A stretch of DNA of 64,000 nt from Micromonospora_G sp044901685 (lineage in GTDB: Bacteria > Actinomycetota > Actinomycetes > Mycobacteriales > Micromonosporaceae), in assembly GCF_044901685.1 (NCBI RefSeq), contig NZ_JBJDPS010000007.1:1-64000 (forward strand), read 5' to 3'. The notes under the pieces are model-generated. The model had not been told where the DNA came from, did not search any database, and was given only the letters and a program-made list of their open reading frames with translations. Shown here one piece after another: positions 51,065 through 60,113 of the stretch. A program made the translations under genes and the position numbers. Within the stretch, counting starts at the first letter, position 1. Every line of letters starts with the position of its first letter.

Positions 51065-53121
51065 GCGGCCGACCGGCACCGGACCAGACACGGAGTACCG
51101 GCATGAGCGACAAGACCACCGCGACCGCCCCGGCGCGGTTGCCCGCCGCCGCCCGGCGCGGCGGCGGCCCGCCCTGGATGGGCGCGGGCATGCCGGCCGA
51201 GAAGTCGATGAACTTCCTGCCCTCGGCCAGGCGGCTGATGGCCCGGCTCCGGCCACACCGGCTCGCCCTGATCGGGGTGATCACGCTCGCCGTCGCCAGC
51301 GTCGCCCTCAGCGTCACCGGCCCGAAGATCCTCGGGCACGCCACCGACATCATCTTCTCCGGCGTCCTCGGCAAGCAGTTGCCGGCCGGGACCACCAGCC
51401 AACAGGCGATCGACGCCGCGCGGGCGGCCGGCAACGACTCGTACGCCGACATCCTCGCCAAGGCGAACGTGGTGCCCGGGGTCGGCATCGACTTCGACCG
51501 GCTCGGCCGGGTGCTGCTGCTGGTGATGCTGCTCTTCCTCGCCGCCAGTGTGCTCGCCTGGTTGCAGGGTTACATCCTCAACGGGGTGGTGCAGCGGACC
51601 ATCCGGCAGCTCCGCTCCGACGTCGAGGACAAGCTCAACCGGTTGCCGTTGCCGTACTTCGACAAGCAGCCCCGGGGCGAGCTGCTCAGCCGGGTGACCA
51701 ACGACATCGACAACATCTCGCAGAGCCTCCAGCAGACGCTGAGCCAGTTGCTGACCTCGCTGCTGACCCTGGTCGGCGTCGTGGTGCTGATGTTTGTCAT
51801 CTCACCGCTGTTGGCGGTGGTCGCGCTGGTCGCGGTGCCGCTGTCGATCTGGGTGACCAAGCAGATCGCCAAGCGGTCGCAGAAGCAGTTTGTCGCCCAG
51901 TGGAAGCACACCGGCGCGCTCAACGGTCAGATCGAGGAGGCGTTCACCGGCCACGAGCTGGTCAAGGTCTTCGGCCGGCAGCGTGAGATCGAGGCGTCCT
52001 TCGCCGAGAAGAACGACGAGTTGTTCAAGGCGAGCTTCGGTGCCCAGTTTGTCTCCGGCATCATCATGCCGTCGATGATGTTCATCGGGAACCTGGGCTA
52101 CGTGGCGATCGCGGTGATCGGTGGCCTGCGGGTCGCCTCGGGCGCGATGAGCCTCGGTGACGTACAGGCGTTCATCCAGTACTCGCGGCAGTTCACCCAG
52201 CCGCTGACCCAGGCGGCGGCGATGGCGAACCTGCTCCAGTCCGGGGTCGCCTCGGCCGAACGGGTCTTCGACCTGCTCGACGCCGAGGAGCAGAGCCCGG
52301 ACCCGGCCGCCCCGGCCGGGCTCGCCGACCGGCGCGGCCGGGTCGAGTTCGAGCGGATCTCCTTCCGGTACGAGCACGACAAGCCGCTGATCGAGGACCT
52401 GTCGTTGGTGGCCGAACCGGGTCACACGGTGGCGATCGTCGGGCCGACCGGTGCCGGCAAGACCACCCTGGTCAACCTGGTGATGCGCTTCTACGAACTG
52501 GACAGCGGCCGGATCACCCTGGACGGGGTCGATCTGACCGACCTGACCCGGGACGCCCTGCGCTCGGAGATCGGCATGGTGCTCCAGGACACCTGGCTGT
52601 TCGGGGGCACGATCCGGCAGAACATCGCGTACGGCAACCCGGAGGCGAGCGAGGAGGAGATCCTCGCGGCGGCGAAGGCGACCTTCGTCGACCGGTTCGT
52701 CCGTAGCCTGCCCGACGGTTACGACACGGTGATCGACGAGGAGGGGAGCAACGTCAGCGCGGGCGAGAAGCAGTTGATCACGATTGCCCGCGCGTTCCTG
52801 TCCAACCCGTCGCTGCTGATCCTGGACGAGGCGACGAGTTCGGTGGACACCCGTACCGAGGTGCTGCTGCAACGGGCGATGGCCGCGCTGCGCTCGGACC
52901 GGACCAGTTTTGTGATCGCGCACCGGCTCTCCACCATCCGCGACGCCCACCTGATCCTGGTGATGGAGAGCGGCCGGATCGTCGAGCAGGGTACGCACGC
53001 CGAACTGCTCGCGGCGCAGGGCGCGTACCACCGGCTCTACCACGCCCAGTTCTCGCAGCCCGCCGTCGACGTGGACGAGGCGCCCCCGGCCCCGACCAGC
53101 CCCCTCCTCCGCCAGCGTTGA
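51061..53121 (+). CDS. ABC exporter half-transporter with catalytic ATP site (subunit 2)
   Basis: A 686-residue half-transporter. An extra N-terminal cytoplasmic stretch of about 55 residues precedes six helices (about 65-370); an outer loop insertion lies between helices 1 and 2 (GVLGKQLPAGTTSQQAIDAA). The ATPase has Walker A IVGPTGAGKTTLVN, Walker B LLILDEATSSVD and switch IAHRLST intact, but the signature is VSAGEKQLITIARAF instead of LSGGQ. This complements subunit 1. The start overlaps the previous stop; an ATG at 51103 is an alternative. The stop (53119-53121) touches a long palindrome. Confidence 0.93.
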   Translation: MSGRPAPDQTRSTGMSDKTTATAPARLPAAARRGGGPPWMGAGMPAEKSMNFLPSARRLMARLRPHRLALIGVITLAVASVALSVTGPKILGHATDIIFSGVLGKQLPAGTTSQQAIDAARAAGNDSYADILAKANVVPGVGIDFDRLGRVLLLVMLLFLAASVLAWLQGYILNGVVQRTIRQLRSDVEDKLNRLPLPYFDKQPRGELLSRVTNDIDNISQSLQQTLSQLLTSLLTLVGVVVLMFVISPLLAVVALVAVPLSIWVTKQIAKRSQKQFVAQWKHTGALNGQIEEAFTGHELVKVFGRQREIEASFAEKNDELFKASFGAQFVSGIIMPSMMFIGNLGYVAIAVIGGLRVASGAMSLGDVQAFIQYSRQFTQPLTQAAAMANLLQSGVASAERVFDLLDAEEQSPDPAAPAGLADRRGRVEFERISFRYEHDKPLIEDLSLVAEPGHTVAIVGPTGAGKTTLVNLVMRFYELDSGRITLDGVDLTDLTRDALRSEIGMVLQDTWLFGGTIRQNIAYGNPEASEEEILAAAKATFVDRFVRSLPDGYDTVIDEEGSNVSAGEKQLITIARAFLSNPSLLILDEATSSVDTRTEVLLQRAMAALRSDRTSFVIAHRLSTIRDAHLILVMESGRIVEQGTHAELLAAQGAYHRLYHAQFSQPAVDVDEAPPAPTSPLLRQR

Positions 53122-53178
53122 GTGTAAGGAAGGGCCCCTTATTAACGCATAGCGTTAATAAGGGGCCCTTCCTTACAC
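53122..53178. repeat. Long perfect palindrome (27-bp arms), copy 2
   Basis: Arms 53122-53148 and 53152-53178 pair perfectly around ATA. All 57 bases equal the inner part of the copy at 33668-33732. It fills the gap between the stop of the ABC exporter gene (53121) and the stop codon of the convergent gene (53180-53182). The same size, loop and placement between convergent genes argue for a mobile or conserved repeat with terminator function. Confidence 0.9.
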
Positions 53179-53179
53179 A

Positions 53180-56100
53180 TCAGCTCAGCTGGGTGAGGCG
53201 CCAGCGTTGGTTGGTGGCGCCGCTACAGGGCCACTGGATGAGGGTGGCTCCGTCGTTGGCCGAGTTGCCGTTGACGTCGAGGCACTGCCCGGAGTGGGCC
53301 GCCCGCAACTCGTAGACGCCGCCGGACTGCGCCACCGGCTGCCAGCGCTGACTCGCCGCCGTACCGCAGGTGACCTGGGTGACGCCGGTGCCGTTGGCGG
53401 TGGAGCCGCCGGTCACCGCCATGCACTTGCCACTGTGTACGGCCCTGAGCTGCACCGTGCCGCCGCCCGCGTCGACCGCCTGCCAACGCTGGTTGGTGCC
53501 GCCGGTCGCCGCCCACTGGTGCACCACCGCCCCGTCGGCGGTCGACTGGCCGTTCACGTCGGCGAGCTTGCCGCTGTGGGTGGCGGTGAGGGTCCAGGTC
53601 CGCCCGGCGATGCCACCGGACGGGGTGGTGCCGACCCCGGCGCCGCCGAAGGTGAACGAGTCGAGGTCGAAGTTGTTGTTCGCCGACGACTTGAACACCA
53701 TGTACAGCTTGTGGCTGCCGGCGAGCGCGGCGACCGGTACGGCGGCCTGTGAGACGTACGTGTCCCAGCCGCCGGTCGCCGCCACCGGCGCGGTCGCCAG
53801 CAGTTGACCGGTGGGGGAGTCGGCCCGCAGTTCGATCGAGCCGCCTCCGGAGGGGCTGGACAGCCGGTAGCTGACCGACGTGATGCCCTGCACGCTCATC
53901 GGGTCGAACATGATCCAGTCGTTGTTGCTGACGTCGCCGATCCGCTTGCCGCTCTCGGCGCCGCCCTGGTCGATCACGCGGATGCCGGACTGGCCGGTGA
54001 AGTACTCGGCCTGCTTGTGCTTCGGTTGCAGGATCGTGTGCGCGTAGCCGGTCAGCCGGGCCACCGATCCGGCCCCGTTGTCCTGGTAACGCGCGTTGAG
54101 CACGTAGTACAGGTTGGCCCCGTCCGGGTGCCCGCCGAGCAGTTCGGTGGAGACGGTTCCGGTGCAGCCGGCGTAGTCGCTGGTCGGGTGCTGGTGGTCG
54201 TCGTGTCCGAGGGCCGGGTTCAGGAAGACCTGGGAGCAGTTGACGGTGCCGTCCTCCGGGTCGGTCACCGACACCGCGTACGTCACCTGCTGGCCGAAGT
54301 CGAGCATGCCGCCGTTGGGTGGGCCGGTGATCGTCACGGTCGGCGCGGTGTTGCCGACGGTGATCGGTACGTTGGCGAAGGCGCTCTTGCCGGTGTTGTC
54401 GGTGACGGTCAACCGGGCGGTGATGTTGCCGTTGCTGGTGTAGGTCCGGGTCGGGTTGGCCGCGGTCGAGTCGGTGCTGCCGTTGCCGTCCAGGTCCCAG
54501 GCGTACGTGATCACGTCACCGGGGTCCGGGTCGTACGAGCCGGCGCTGGAGAACTGCACGGTCAGCGGCGTACGGCCGTTGTTCGGGGTGCCGGTGGCCT
54601 TGGCGATCGGTGACCGGTCGCCGCTGGAGTAGTCGATCCGGTAGAGGCCGGAGTCGTTGTTGCCGCCGCCGAAGTTGGCGCCCCACTCCAACACGTAGAG
54701 CGAACCGTCCGGCCCGAACCGCATGTCCATCGGCTTGTTGAAGAAGACGCCGGGCAGGAACGGGTTGATCTTCACCAGCCCGCCGTTGGCGTCGAAGTGG
54801 ATCTCCTTGACGTAGTTGCGGGCCCACTCGTAGAAGAAGTGCACCCCGTCGTAGTACGCCGGGAACTTGGTCGGCGAGGTGGACGCCGCGTCGTAGCGGT
54901 AGACCGGTCCACCCATCGGTGCCGCTCCGCCCTCGCCCACCTCCGGGAACTGCGGCGAGACGCCGTAGCCGTACCAGACCTGGGGTTGGACCAGCGGGGG
55001 CAGGGTGGTCAGGCCGGTGTTGTTCGGCGAGTTGTTGACCGGAGCGTTGCAGTTGAACTTCGCCCCGACCACGCCGGTGTCCGGGTTGTACGGCGCGTAC
55101 GCCTGGTTGTCGCCGTGGCAGAACGGCCAGCCGAAGTTGCCCGCCTGCCGGATCACGTTGATCTCGACCAGTCCCTCGGGTCCACGGTTGGTCGTCGGGC
55201 CGCCCCGGTCGGGTCCGTAGTCGGCCATGTTGATCCAGCCGGTCTCCGGGTCGACCTGGAAGCGGAACGGGTTGCGGAAGCCCATCGCGTAGATCTCCGG
55301 GCGGGTGTTCGCGGTGCCGGGGGCGAAGAGGTTGCCGCTCGGGATGGTGTAGGTGCCACCGGGCTCGGGGTGGATGCGCAGGATCTTGCCGCGCAGGTCG
55401 TTGGTGTTGCCGGCGGAGCGGGCCGCGTCCAGGAACGACCTGCCCGGCCGCCAGTCCAGCGGGGCGTAACCCTGCCAGGCCGGGTCGTAGTTCGGTGGGG
55501 TGTCGTCGCCGACCGAGAGGTAGAGGTTGCCGCCGGGGCCGAAGGCGACGTACCCGCCGGTGTGGCCGGGCTCCGGGTTGGTGCGCGAGCGGTACGCCGG
55601 CACGTCCAGCAGCACCCGTTCGCTGGCCGGATCGAGGGTGTCGCCGTTGACGGTGAACCGGGATAGCCGGTTGATGTCGGTGGTCGCGGCCGACGGCGAG
55701 TAGTAGAGGTAGATCCATCCGTTGGTGGCGAAGTTGGGGTCGAGTGCCATCCCGACCAGTCCGTCCTCGCCGCCGGTGTAGACGCTCAGCGTGCCCGAGG
55801 TGACCGTGGAACTGGTCGCCGGTTTGAAGATCTTGAGCTGGCCGGCGCGCTGGACGTAGAAGACCCGGCCGTCGGCGGCGATGTCGACCGCCATCGGGTC
55901 GACGGTGTTCTCGTCGAGCGCGACCTTCTCGAAGTTGCCCCAGATCGTGCCGCCGCAGTCGCCGGGCTTGTCGCCGGCCGCCCACTGCACGCCGCCGAGC
56001 AGGTGCTGACGGAACAGCGGTTCGCTGTACGACCCGGCGGCGTGCCCCATCGCGGTGGTCCAGACCCGACCGCCCTCGGCCTCGCGGCACCAGGAGATCG

Positions 56101-56731
56101 GGTGGTCGGCGCCCATCGCGGCGCCGCCCGGGTTGTAGGTGCGCTCGTCCGCCGTGACCAGCACGTGTACGTCGCCGCGCGGGTTGCGGTCGAAGTTGTA
56201 CCACTCCTCGCTGCGGTTCCAGCGGTCCGGCAGCCCGACCGTGGAGGGGTGGGCCTTGTCCGCCACGTTCGCGGTGCCCGGCAGCACCCCGGGGGAGTGC
56301 TCGGGCATGTGGGCGCCGCCGTTGACCAGGTTGTCCCACCACGGGAACGAACCCTCGATGCCCATGTCGGTGGCGTTGTGGATGGCCGCGATTCCGCCGC
56401 CGGCCGCGACGTACCCCTGGATCGCCTGGCGTTGGGCGTCGTTGTCCCAGACCATGCCGGAGGTCTGGAACATGATCACCACGTCGAAGGTGGCGAGGTT
56501 GGCCGGGGTGAAGACCGCCGAGTCCTCGGAGGCGACCACGGTGAACCCGTGCTCGGCCGCGAGTTGGTTGAACATGGTGATGCCGGCCGGGATCGAGTCG
56601 TGCCGGTAACCGGCGGTCTCGGAGAAGAGCAGCGCGCGGAACGGGGCCGCCGCCGCCGGTTGTGCCGGCAGTACGAAGAACGTGAGTAGTACGGCGAACA
56701 GTGTGAACAGGGCCGAGAAACGGCGACGCAT
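53180..56731 (-). CDS. Secreted mosaic: ThuA, sorbosone-dehydrogenase, PKD, carbohydrate-binding and ricin-lectin domains
   Basis: An 1183-residue exported protein. Signal 1-29 (FVLPAQPAAAA). About 32-245: ThuA-like domain (ALLFSETAGYRHDSIPAGIT, GGIAAIHNATDMG). About 250-680: PQQ-type glucose/sorbosone dehydrogenase propeller (MAVDIAADGRVFYVQRAGQL, HTGGYVAFGPGGNLYLSVGD). About 690-785: PKD domain. About 885-1030: CBM6-like module. About 1050-1183: ricin-type beta-trefoil lectin with QxW motifs (TNQRWQAVD, ASQRWQPV, TNQRWRL). It probably oxidises a sugar while attached to a polysaccharide. It follows the sugar importer/epimerase genes on the same strand but 161 bases away, with an own upstream dyad. 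The stop touches a long palindrome. Confidence 0.9.
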   Translation of the reverse strand: MRRRFSALFTLFAVLLTFFVLPAQPAAAAPFRALLFSETAGYRHDSIPAGITMFNQLAAEHGFTVVASEDSAVFTPANLATFDVVIMFQTSGMVWDNDAQRQAIQGYVAAGGGIAAIHNATDMGIEGSFPWWDNLVNGGAHMPEHSPGVLPGTANVADKAHPSTVGLPDRWNRSEEWYNFDRNPRGDVHVLVTADERTYNPGGAAMGADHPISWCREAEGGRVWTTAMGHAAGSYSEPLFRQHLLGGVQWAAGDKPGDCGGTIWGNFEKVALDENTVDPMAVDIAADGRVFYVQRAGQLKIFKPATSSTVTSGTLSVYTGGEDGLVGMALDPNFATNGWIYLYYSPSAATTDINRLSRFTVNGDTLDPASERVLLDVPAYRSRTNPEPGHTGGYVAFGPGGNLYLSVGDDTPPNYDPAWQGYAPLDWRPGRSFLDAARSAGNTNDLRGKILRIHPEPGGTYTIPSGNLFAPGTANTRPEIYAMGFRNPFRFQVDPETGWINMADYGPDRGGPTTNRGPEGLVEINVIRQAGNFGWPFCHGDNQAYAPYNPDTGVVGAKFNCNAPVNNSPNNTGLTTLPPLVQPQVWYGYGVSPQFPEVGEGGAAPMGGPVYRYDAASTSPTKFPAYYDGVHFFYEWARNYVKEIHFDANGGLVKINPFLPGVFFNKPMDMRFGPDGSLYVLEWGANFGGGNNDSGLYRIDYSSGDRSPIAKATGTPNNGRTPLTVQFSSAGSYDPDPGDVITYAWDLDGNGSTDSTAANPTRTYTSNGNITARLTVTDNTGKSAFANVPITVGNTAPTVTITGPPNGGMLDFGQQVTYAVSVTDPEDGTVNCSQVFLNPALGHDDHQHPTSDYAGCTGTVSTELLGGHPDGANLYYVLNARYQDNGAGSVARLTGYAHTILQPKHKQAEYFTGQSGIRVIDQGGAESGKRIGDVSNNDWIMFDPMSVQGITSVSYRLSSPSGGGSIELRADSPTGQLLATAPVAATGGWDTYVSQAAVPVAALAGSHKLYMVFKSSANNNFDLDSFTFGGAGVGTTPSGGIAGRTWTLTATHSGKLADVNGQSTADGAVVHQWAATGGTNQRWQAVDAGGGTVQLRAVHSGKCMAVTGGSTANGTGVTQVTCGTAASQRWQPVAQSGGVYELRAAHSGQCLDVNGNSANDGATLIQWPCSGATNQRWRLTQLS

Positions 56732-56827
56732 GCCGTCTCCTTTCGACGGGCAGCGGTGGTGGTGACCGCTGGAATGCGCCGCCGAACAGGGGACCGTCCC
56801 CCGCGCATTCGTATCCGGGTTCCAGGT

Positions 56828-56854
56828 TGACCTTATTGATCGATAAAAGTCAAT
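56828..56854. promoter_or_regulatory. AT-rich interrupted dyad upstream of the ThuA/dehydrogenase gene
   Basis: TTGAC at 56828-56832 and GTCAA at 56850-56854 frame an AT-rich centre with TTAT and ATAA (TTATTGATCGATAA). The dyad is nearly symmetric and lies about 100 bases upstream of the ATG at 56731. On the minus strand its outer part also supplies a good -35 (TTGACT). An operator or promoter is likely; no regulator is assigned. Confidence 0.35.
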
Positions 56855-56892
56855 GTCTTATGTCTTATTTGGCGGTGCCGGTGTTGGCGGGG

Positions 56893-57774
56893 TCAGCGTC
56901 CGGCCGGTGCCGGTGTCTCCCGCCCGGCGAGCAGCGACCGCAGGAAGGCCAGCCCGGCGGTGGCCAGCTCGTCCTGGCTCGGTGCCAGCGGGCGCCAGAT
57001 CGCGGCGGCCGTGGCGATCGTACGGTTCTCCGAGGTGAACGACTCGATGCAGAGCGGGCCGGCGTATCCCACCTCGACCAGCGCGTCGACCAGGCCCGAC
57101 CAGTCCAGGTGGTCGGCGCCCGGTGCGCCCCGGTCGTTGGCGCAGACCTGCACGTGGGCCAGCCACCGGCCGGCGGCCCGCAGCGCGGCGGGCAGGTCAC
57201 GCTCCTCGATGTTCATGTGGAACGTGTCCAGGGCCAGGCCGAGCCCCGGGTCGCCGACCGCCTCGACCACCTCCAGCCCCTGCTCGACGGTGTTCACCAG
57301 GCTCGTCTCGAACCGGTTCAGCGGTTCCAGCGCGAGGGTCACCCGGTGGGACCGCGCGTACTCGGCGAGCGGGCGCAACCGGTCGGTCAGCCGCCGGATC
57401 GTCCGGCGACGCCTGGCCGGGTCGAGCGGCCAGGTCCGCCCGACCGGCGCGTAGATCGGCCCGGCGACCACCCGGGCGTCGATCCGGGCCGCGGCCCGGA
57501 CACAGGCCCGCAGGTAGTCGGCGGTCGCCTCGGCCACGTCCGGGTCGTCGGTCACCAGGTCCCGGCCGGGCGGCATCACCGCGCAGGTGGTCGCGGTGAG
57601 CCCGAGCGAGGCCAGCAGGTCTGCGGTACGACCCGGATCCCAGTCGCCCGGCGACTCGATCGGCAGTTCGACGGTGTCGAAACCCCAGCCGGCGATCCGT
57701 GGGGCGAGTACGGCGAGCCGGTCGTCGGTGAGCGGGGAGACCCAGATCCAGGTGTTCGCGCCGATGCCGTACAC
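56893..57774 (-). CDS. Sugar epimerase/isomerase (xylose-isomerase-like TIM barrel)
   Basis: A 293-residue enzyme of the D-psicose/D-tagatose 3-epimerase group. IGANTWIWVSPLTDDRL starts the barrel; metal-site residues are Glu in TLALEPLNRFE, Asp and His in LALDTFHMNIEE, and Glu in GPLCIESFTSEN, with His in LAHVQVCANDRG and DHLDW. It isomerises a ketose in the cytoplasm. The GTG at 57774 follows AAGGAG by 6 bases. It lies directly after the sugar-binding protein gene of the importer, so it likely acts on the imported sugar. Confidence 0.88.
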   Translation of the reverse strand: MYGIGANTWIWVSPLTDDRLAVLAPRIAGWGFDTVELPIESPGDWDPGRTADLLASLGLTATTCAVMPPGRDLVTDDPDVAEATADYLRACVRAAARIDARVVAGPIYAPVGRTWPLDPARRRRTIRRLTDRLRPLAEYARSHRVTLALEPLNRFETSLVNTVEQGLEVVEAVGDPGLGLALDTFHMNIEERDLPAALRAAGRWLAHVQVCANDRGAPGADHLDWSGLVDALVEVGYAGPLCIESFTSENRTIATAAAIWRPLAPSQDELATAGLAFLRSLLAGRETPAPAGR

Positions 57775-57792
57775 GCTGCTCCTTCCGGTGGT

Positions 57793-57824
57793 CCGGGGCC
57801 GGCGGCGGCAACCGACGGCCCCGG
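57793..57824 (-). terminator. Intercistronic hairpin after the second sugar-binding protein gene
   Basis: CCGGGGCCG (57793-57801) pairs with CGGCCCCGG (57816-57824) around a 14-base loop. It lies between the binding protein stop (57832) and the epimerase start (57774) on the minus strand, similar in position to the hairpin after chvE at 16157. It may lower expression of the epimerase relative to the binding protein. Confidence 0.5.
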
Positions 57825-57831
57825 GGGTCCG

Positions 57832-59025
57832 TTACTTTCCGCCCCACACCTCGGGGAAGCCGGGCATCTTCTCGCAGCCGCAGAGCGCGTAGTGCAGCGG
57901 CGGCATGTCGGGCAGCACGTACTGGGCGAGGTTGGCCTCGGTGATGGTCGGCTGCGGCAGCACCCACTCCTTCGGCACCTGCCGGCCGGCGAGGATCTCC
58001 ACCGCCGCGATGACCGGCGTACGCCACTGGTAGGTCGGGTAGGTGGCCGCGATCGCGGTCAGCTTCTTCTCCTGCCAGATCTTCAGGAAGTCCTGCTGGT
58101 CCTCGCCGTTGATCGGCGGCACCTCCGCCCCGGCGTCCTCGAACGCCTCGATCGCCGCGACCGAGGTGGCCCCGGCGTCCATCCAGACGCCGTCGATCGT
58201 GCCGAACCGCTCGATGTAGTCGTTGACGATGGTCTTCACCTTGGCCGCGTCACCGTCGGTGAACTCGACCCCGACCACGTTCGCCCCGGCCTGGTCGAAA
58301 ATCACCTTTGCCGCCGACCAGCGGGTCTCCAGCACGTCCACCCCGGGCAGGATGCGCAGCGCGAGGATCTTGCCACCCTTCTTGACCTTCTCCACCAGGA
58401 ACTCGGCGGCGGTGGCGCCGAACGCGTAGCCGCCGATCGGGTGGACGAACGTGGTCGGGCAGTCGGTCTCCACCCCCCGGTCGAAAACGACCACCGGCAG
58501 CCCGGCGGCGCACGCCTTCTCCACCGCCGGGGTGAGCGCCTTGGTGGTGTTCGGCGAGACGATCAGCGCGCTGCACTTCTTGCCGGCGATCAGCCCCTCG
58601 ATGTCGCTGATCTGCTTCTCGTCCTTGCCCTCGGCGTCGACGGCGGTGAGCGTGACACCGGGGTGGAGTTTCGCCTCGGCCTGCATGGTGGTCCAGCCCA
58701 CCTGCCGCCACGGGTTGTTCACCGCCGCGTTGGAGAAGCAGATGGTGTGCGGACCCGGCTTGGTGAACTTCGCGGTGTCGGTCATCTGCGGGGCGATCGC
58801 CTGCAACCAGGGCGAGTCGGCCGGGCCGGTGGGGCTCATCTCCCGCTGCTTGACCTGCTCGTCGTAGTCGGCCTGGACGAAGAAGGACGACTGGCTGCCG
58901 GTGCCGCTTCCGGCCGGTCCGCCGTCACCCTCCCCGTCCTCGGGGGCGGTGGAGTTGCAGCCGGCGAGGGCCAGCACCGCCGCCGCGCCGAGCGCGAGTC
59001 GGCGCAGTGTGGTGGGGGAACGCAT
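57832..59025 (-). CDS. Sugar-binding lipoprotein of a ribose-type ABC importer
   Basis: A 397-residue family 4 (RbsB-like) binding protein. Signal with lipobox LAGC (Cys 23), then a Gly/Ser-rich spacer. Typical blocks are TICFSNAAVNNPWRQVGWTT, CSALIVSPNTTKALTPAVEK, GLPVVVFDRGVETDCP and GVWMDAGATSVAAIEAFEDA. The C-terminus has paired Cys (ALCGCEKMPGFPEV). The ATG at 59025 follows AAGGAGAAAG. It is the last importer gene of a minus-strand operon with two permeases and an ATPase. The ligand is unknown. Confidence 0.9.
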   Translation of the reverse strand: MRSPTTLRRLALGAAAVLALAGCNSTAPEDGEGDGGPAGSGTGSQSSFFVQADYDEQVKQREMSPTGPADSPWLQAIAPQMTDTAKFTKPGPHTICFSNAAVNNPWRQVGWTTMQAEAKLHPGVTLTAVDAEGKDEKQISDIEGLIAGKKCSALIVSPNTTKALTPAVEKACAAGLPVVVFDRGVETDCPTTFVHPIGGYAFGATAAEFLVEKVKKGGKILALRILPGVDVLETRWSAAKVIFDQAGANVVGVEFTDGDAAKVKTIVNDYIERFGTIDGVWMDAGATSVAAIEAFEDAGAEVPPINGEDQQDFLKIWQEKKLTAIAATYPTYQWRTPVIAAVEILAGRQVPKEWVLPQPTITEANLAQYVLPDMPPLHYALCGCEKMPGFPEVWGGK

Positions 59026-59102
59026 CGGGCCTTTCTCCTTCCGGTTGGCCGTGAATCGTGGCGTTTCGGTGAGCGGTGGAACCGGCTCTGACCCGCCGAT
59101 GG

Positions 59103-60113
59103 TCAGCCCGAGCGGCGCATCCTGCGTGCCGCGTACGCGGCGGCGCCGATGATGATCACGCCCTGCACCACCTGCCGGAGCGACTGGGCGAGGCCGAACT
59201 GGTTCAGCAGTGAGAAGAGGGCCTGGAGGGTGAGCGCACCGGCGATCGCCGTGCCGACGCTGCCCCGCCCCCCGCCGAGCACCGCGCCGCCGAGCACCAC
59301 GGCCGCGATGGCCTGGAACTCGTAGCCGACACCCGCCTCGGCGGTGACCCCGGTGGCGCCGCCGAGCAGGATTCCGGCCACCACCGCGCAGAGCGCGGAG
59401 ATGACAAACGCGGTGGTACGGACCCGGCGTACGTCCACACCGGAGAGGGCGGCGGCCCGCTGGTTGCCACCGGCCGCGTAGACCTGGTGGCCGAACCGGC
59501 TGTGCCCGAGCAGCCACCAGAGCCCGAGGCCGACCGCCACCAGGATCAGCACCGCGTACGGCAGCATGGTCAGACCGAACGCGCCCTCGATCCCGCGGCG
59601 ACCCAGCTCCCGGAAGTTGTCGGCCAGCGATCCGCGCGGTGCGCCGCCGGACCAGAGGAACACCGCCCCGTTGAGCACCAGCAGCATGCCCAGCGTGGCG
59701 ATGAACGAGGGCACCCGCAGCCGGGTGGTGACCAGCCCGTTGACCAGCCCGACCAGCAGACCCCCGGCGAGCAGCAGCGGAACCAGCCACCAGGTGTTGC
59801 CCGGGTCGCCGTCGGAGAGCCGGGCGGCGACCACCACCACGGCCGTCACCAGGGCGCCGACGGAGAGGTCGAACTCCCCGGCGATGATGACGTACACCTG
59901 GCCGGCGGCGAGGATGGCCAGTGGCGCCGACCGGCGCAGGAAGTTGGCGAACGGGTCCGGCTCGATGAAGACCGGGTTGCGCCAGGCCAGCACCGCGATC
60001 ACCACCAGCAGGATCACCCAGATCGGTGGCACGGCCCGCAGCAGACCCCAGGCCCGCCGCCCGGCCCCCTCGCCCCGCCGTACGTCCGGTGCCGGTTGCT
60101 CGGTGACGGTCAC
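59103..60113 (-). CDS. Ribose-type ABC importer permease 2
   Basis: A 336-residue RbsC-like permease: about nine helices, IIAGEFDLSVGALVTAVVVV near residue 80, VPSFIATLGMLLVLNGAVFL, and RFGHQVYAAGGNQRAAALSG, the family motif. The GTG start overlaps the stop of permease 1 (GTGA). Two different permeases suggest a heterodimeric channel. Confidence 0.92.
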   Translation of the reverse strand: MTVTEQPAPDVRRGEGAGRRAWGLLRAVPPIWVILLVVIAVLAWRNPVFIEPDPFANFLRRSAPLAILAAGQVYVIIAGEFDLSVGALVTAVVVVAARLSDGDPGNTWWLVPLLLAGGLLVGLVNGLVTTRLRVPSFIATLGMLLVLNGAVFLWSGGAPRGSLADNFRELGRRGIEGAFGLTMLPYAVLILVAVGLGLWWLLGHSRFGHQVYAAGGNQRAAALSGVDVRRVRTTAFVISALCAVVAGILLGGATGVTAEAGVGYEFQAIAAVVLGGAVLGGGRGSVGTAIAGALTLQALFSLLNQFGLAQSLRQVVQGVIIIGAAAYAARRMRRSG

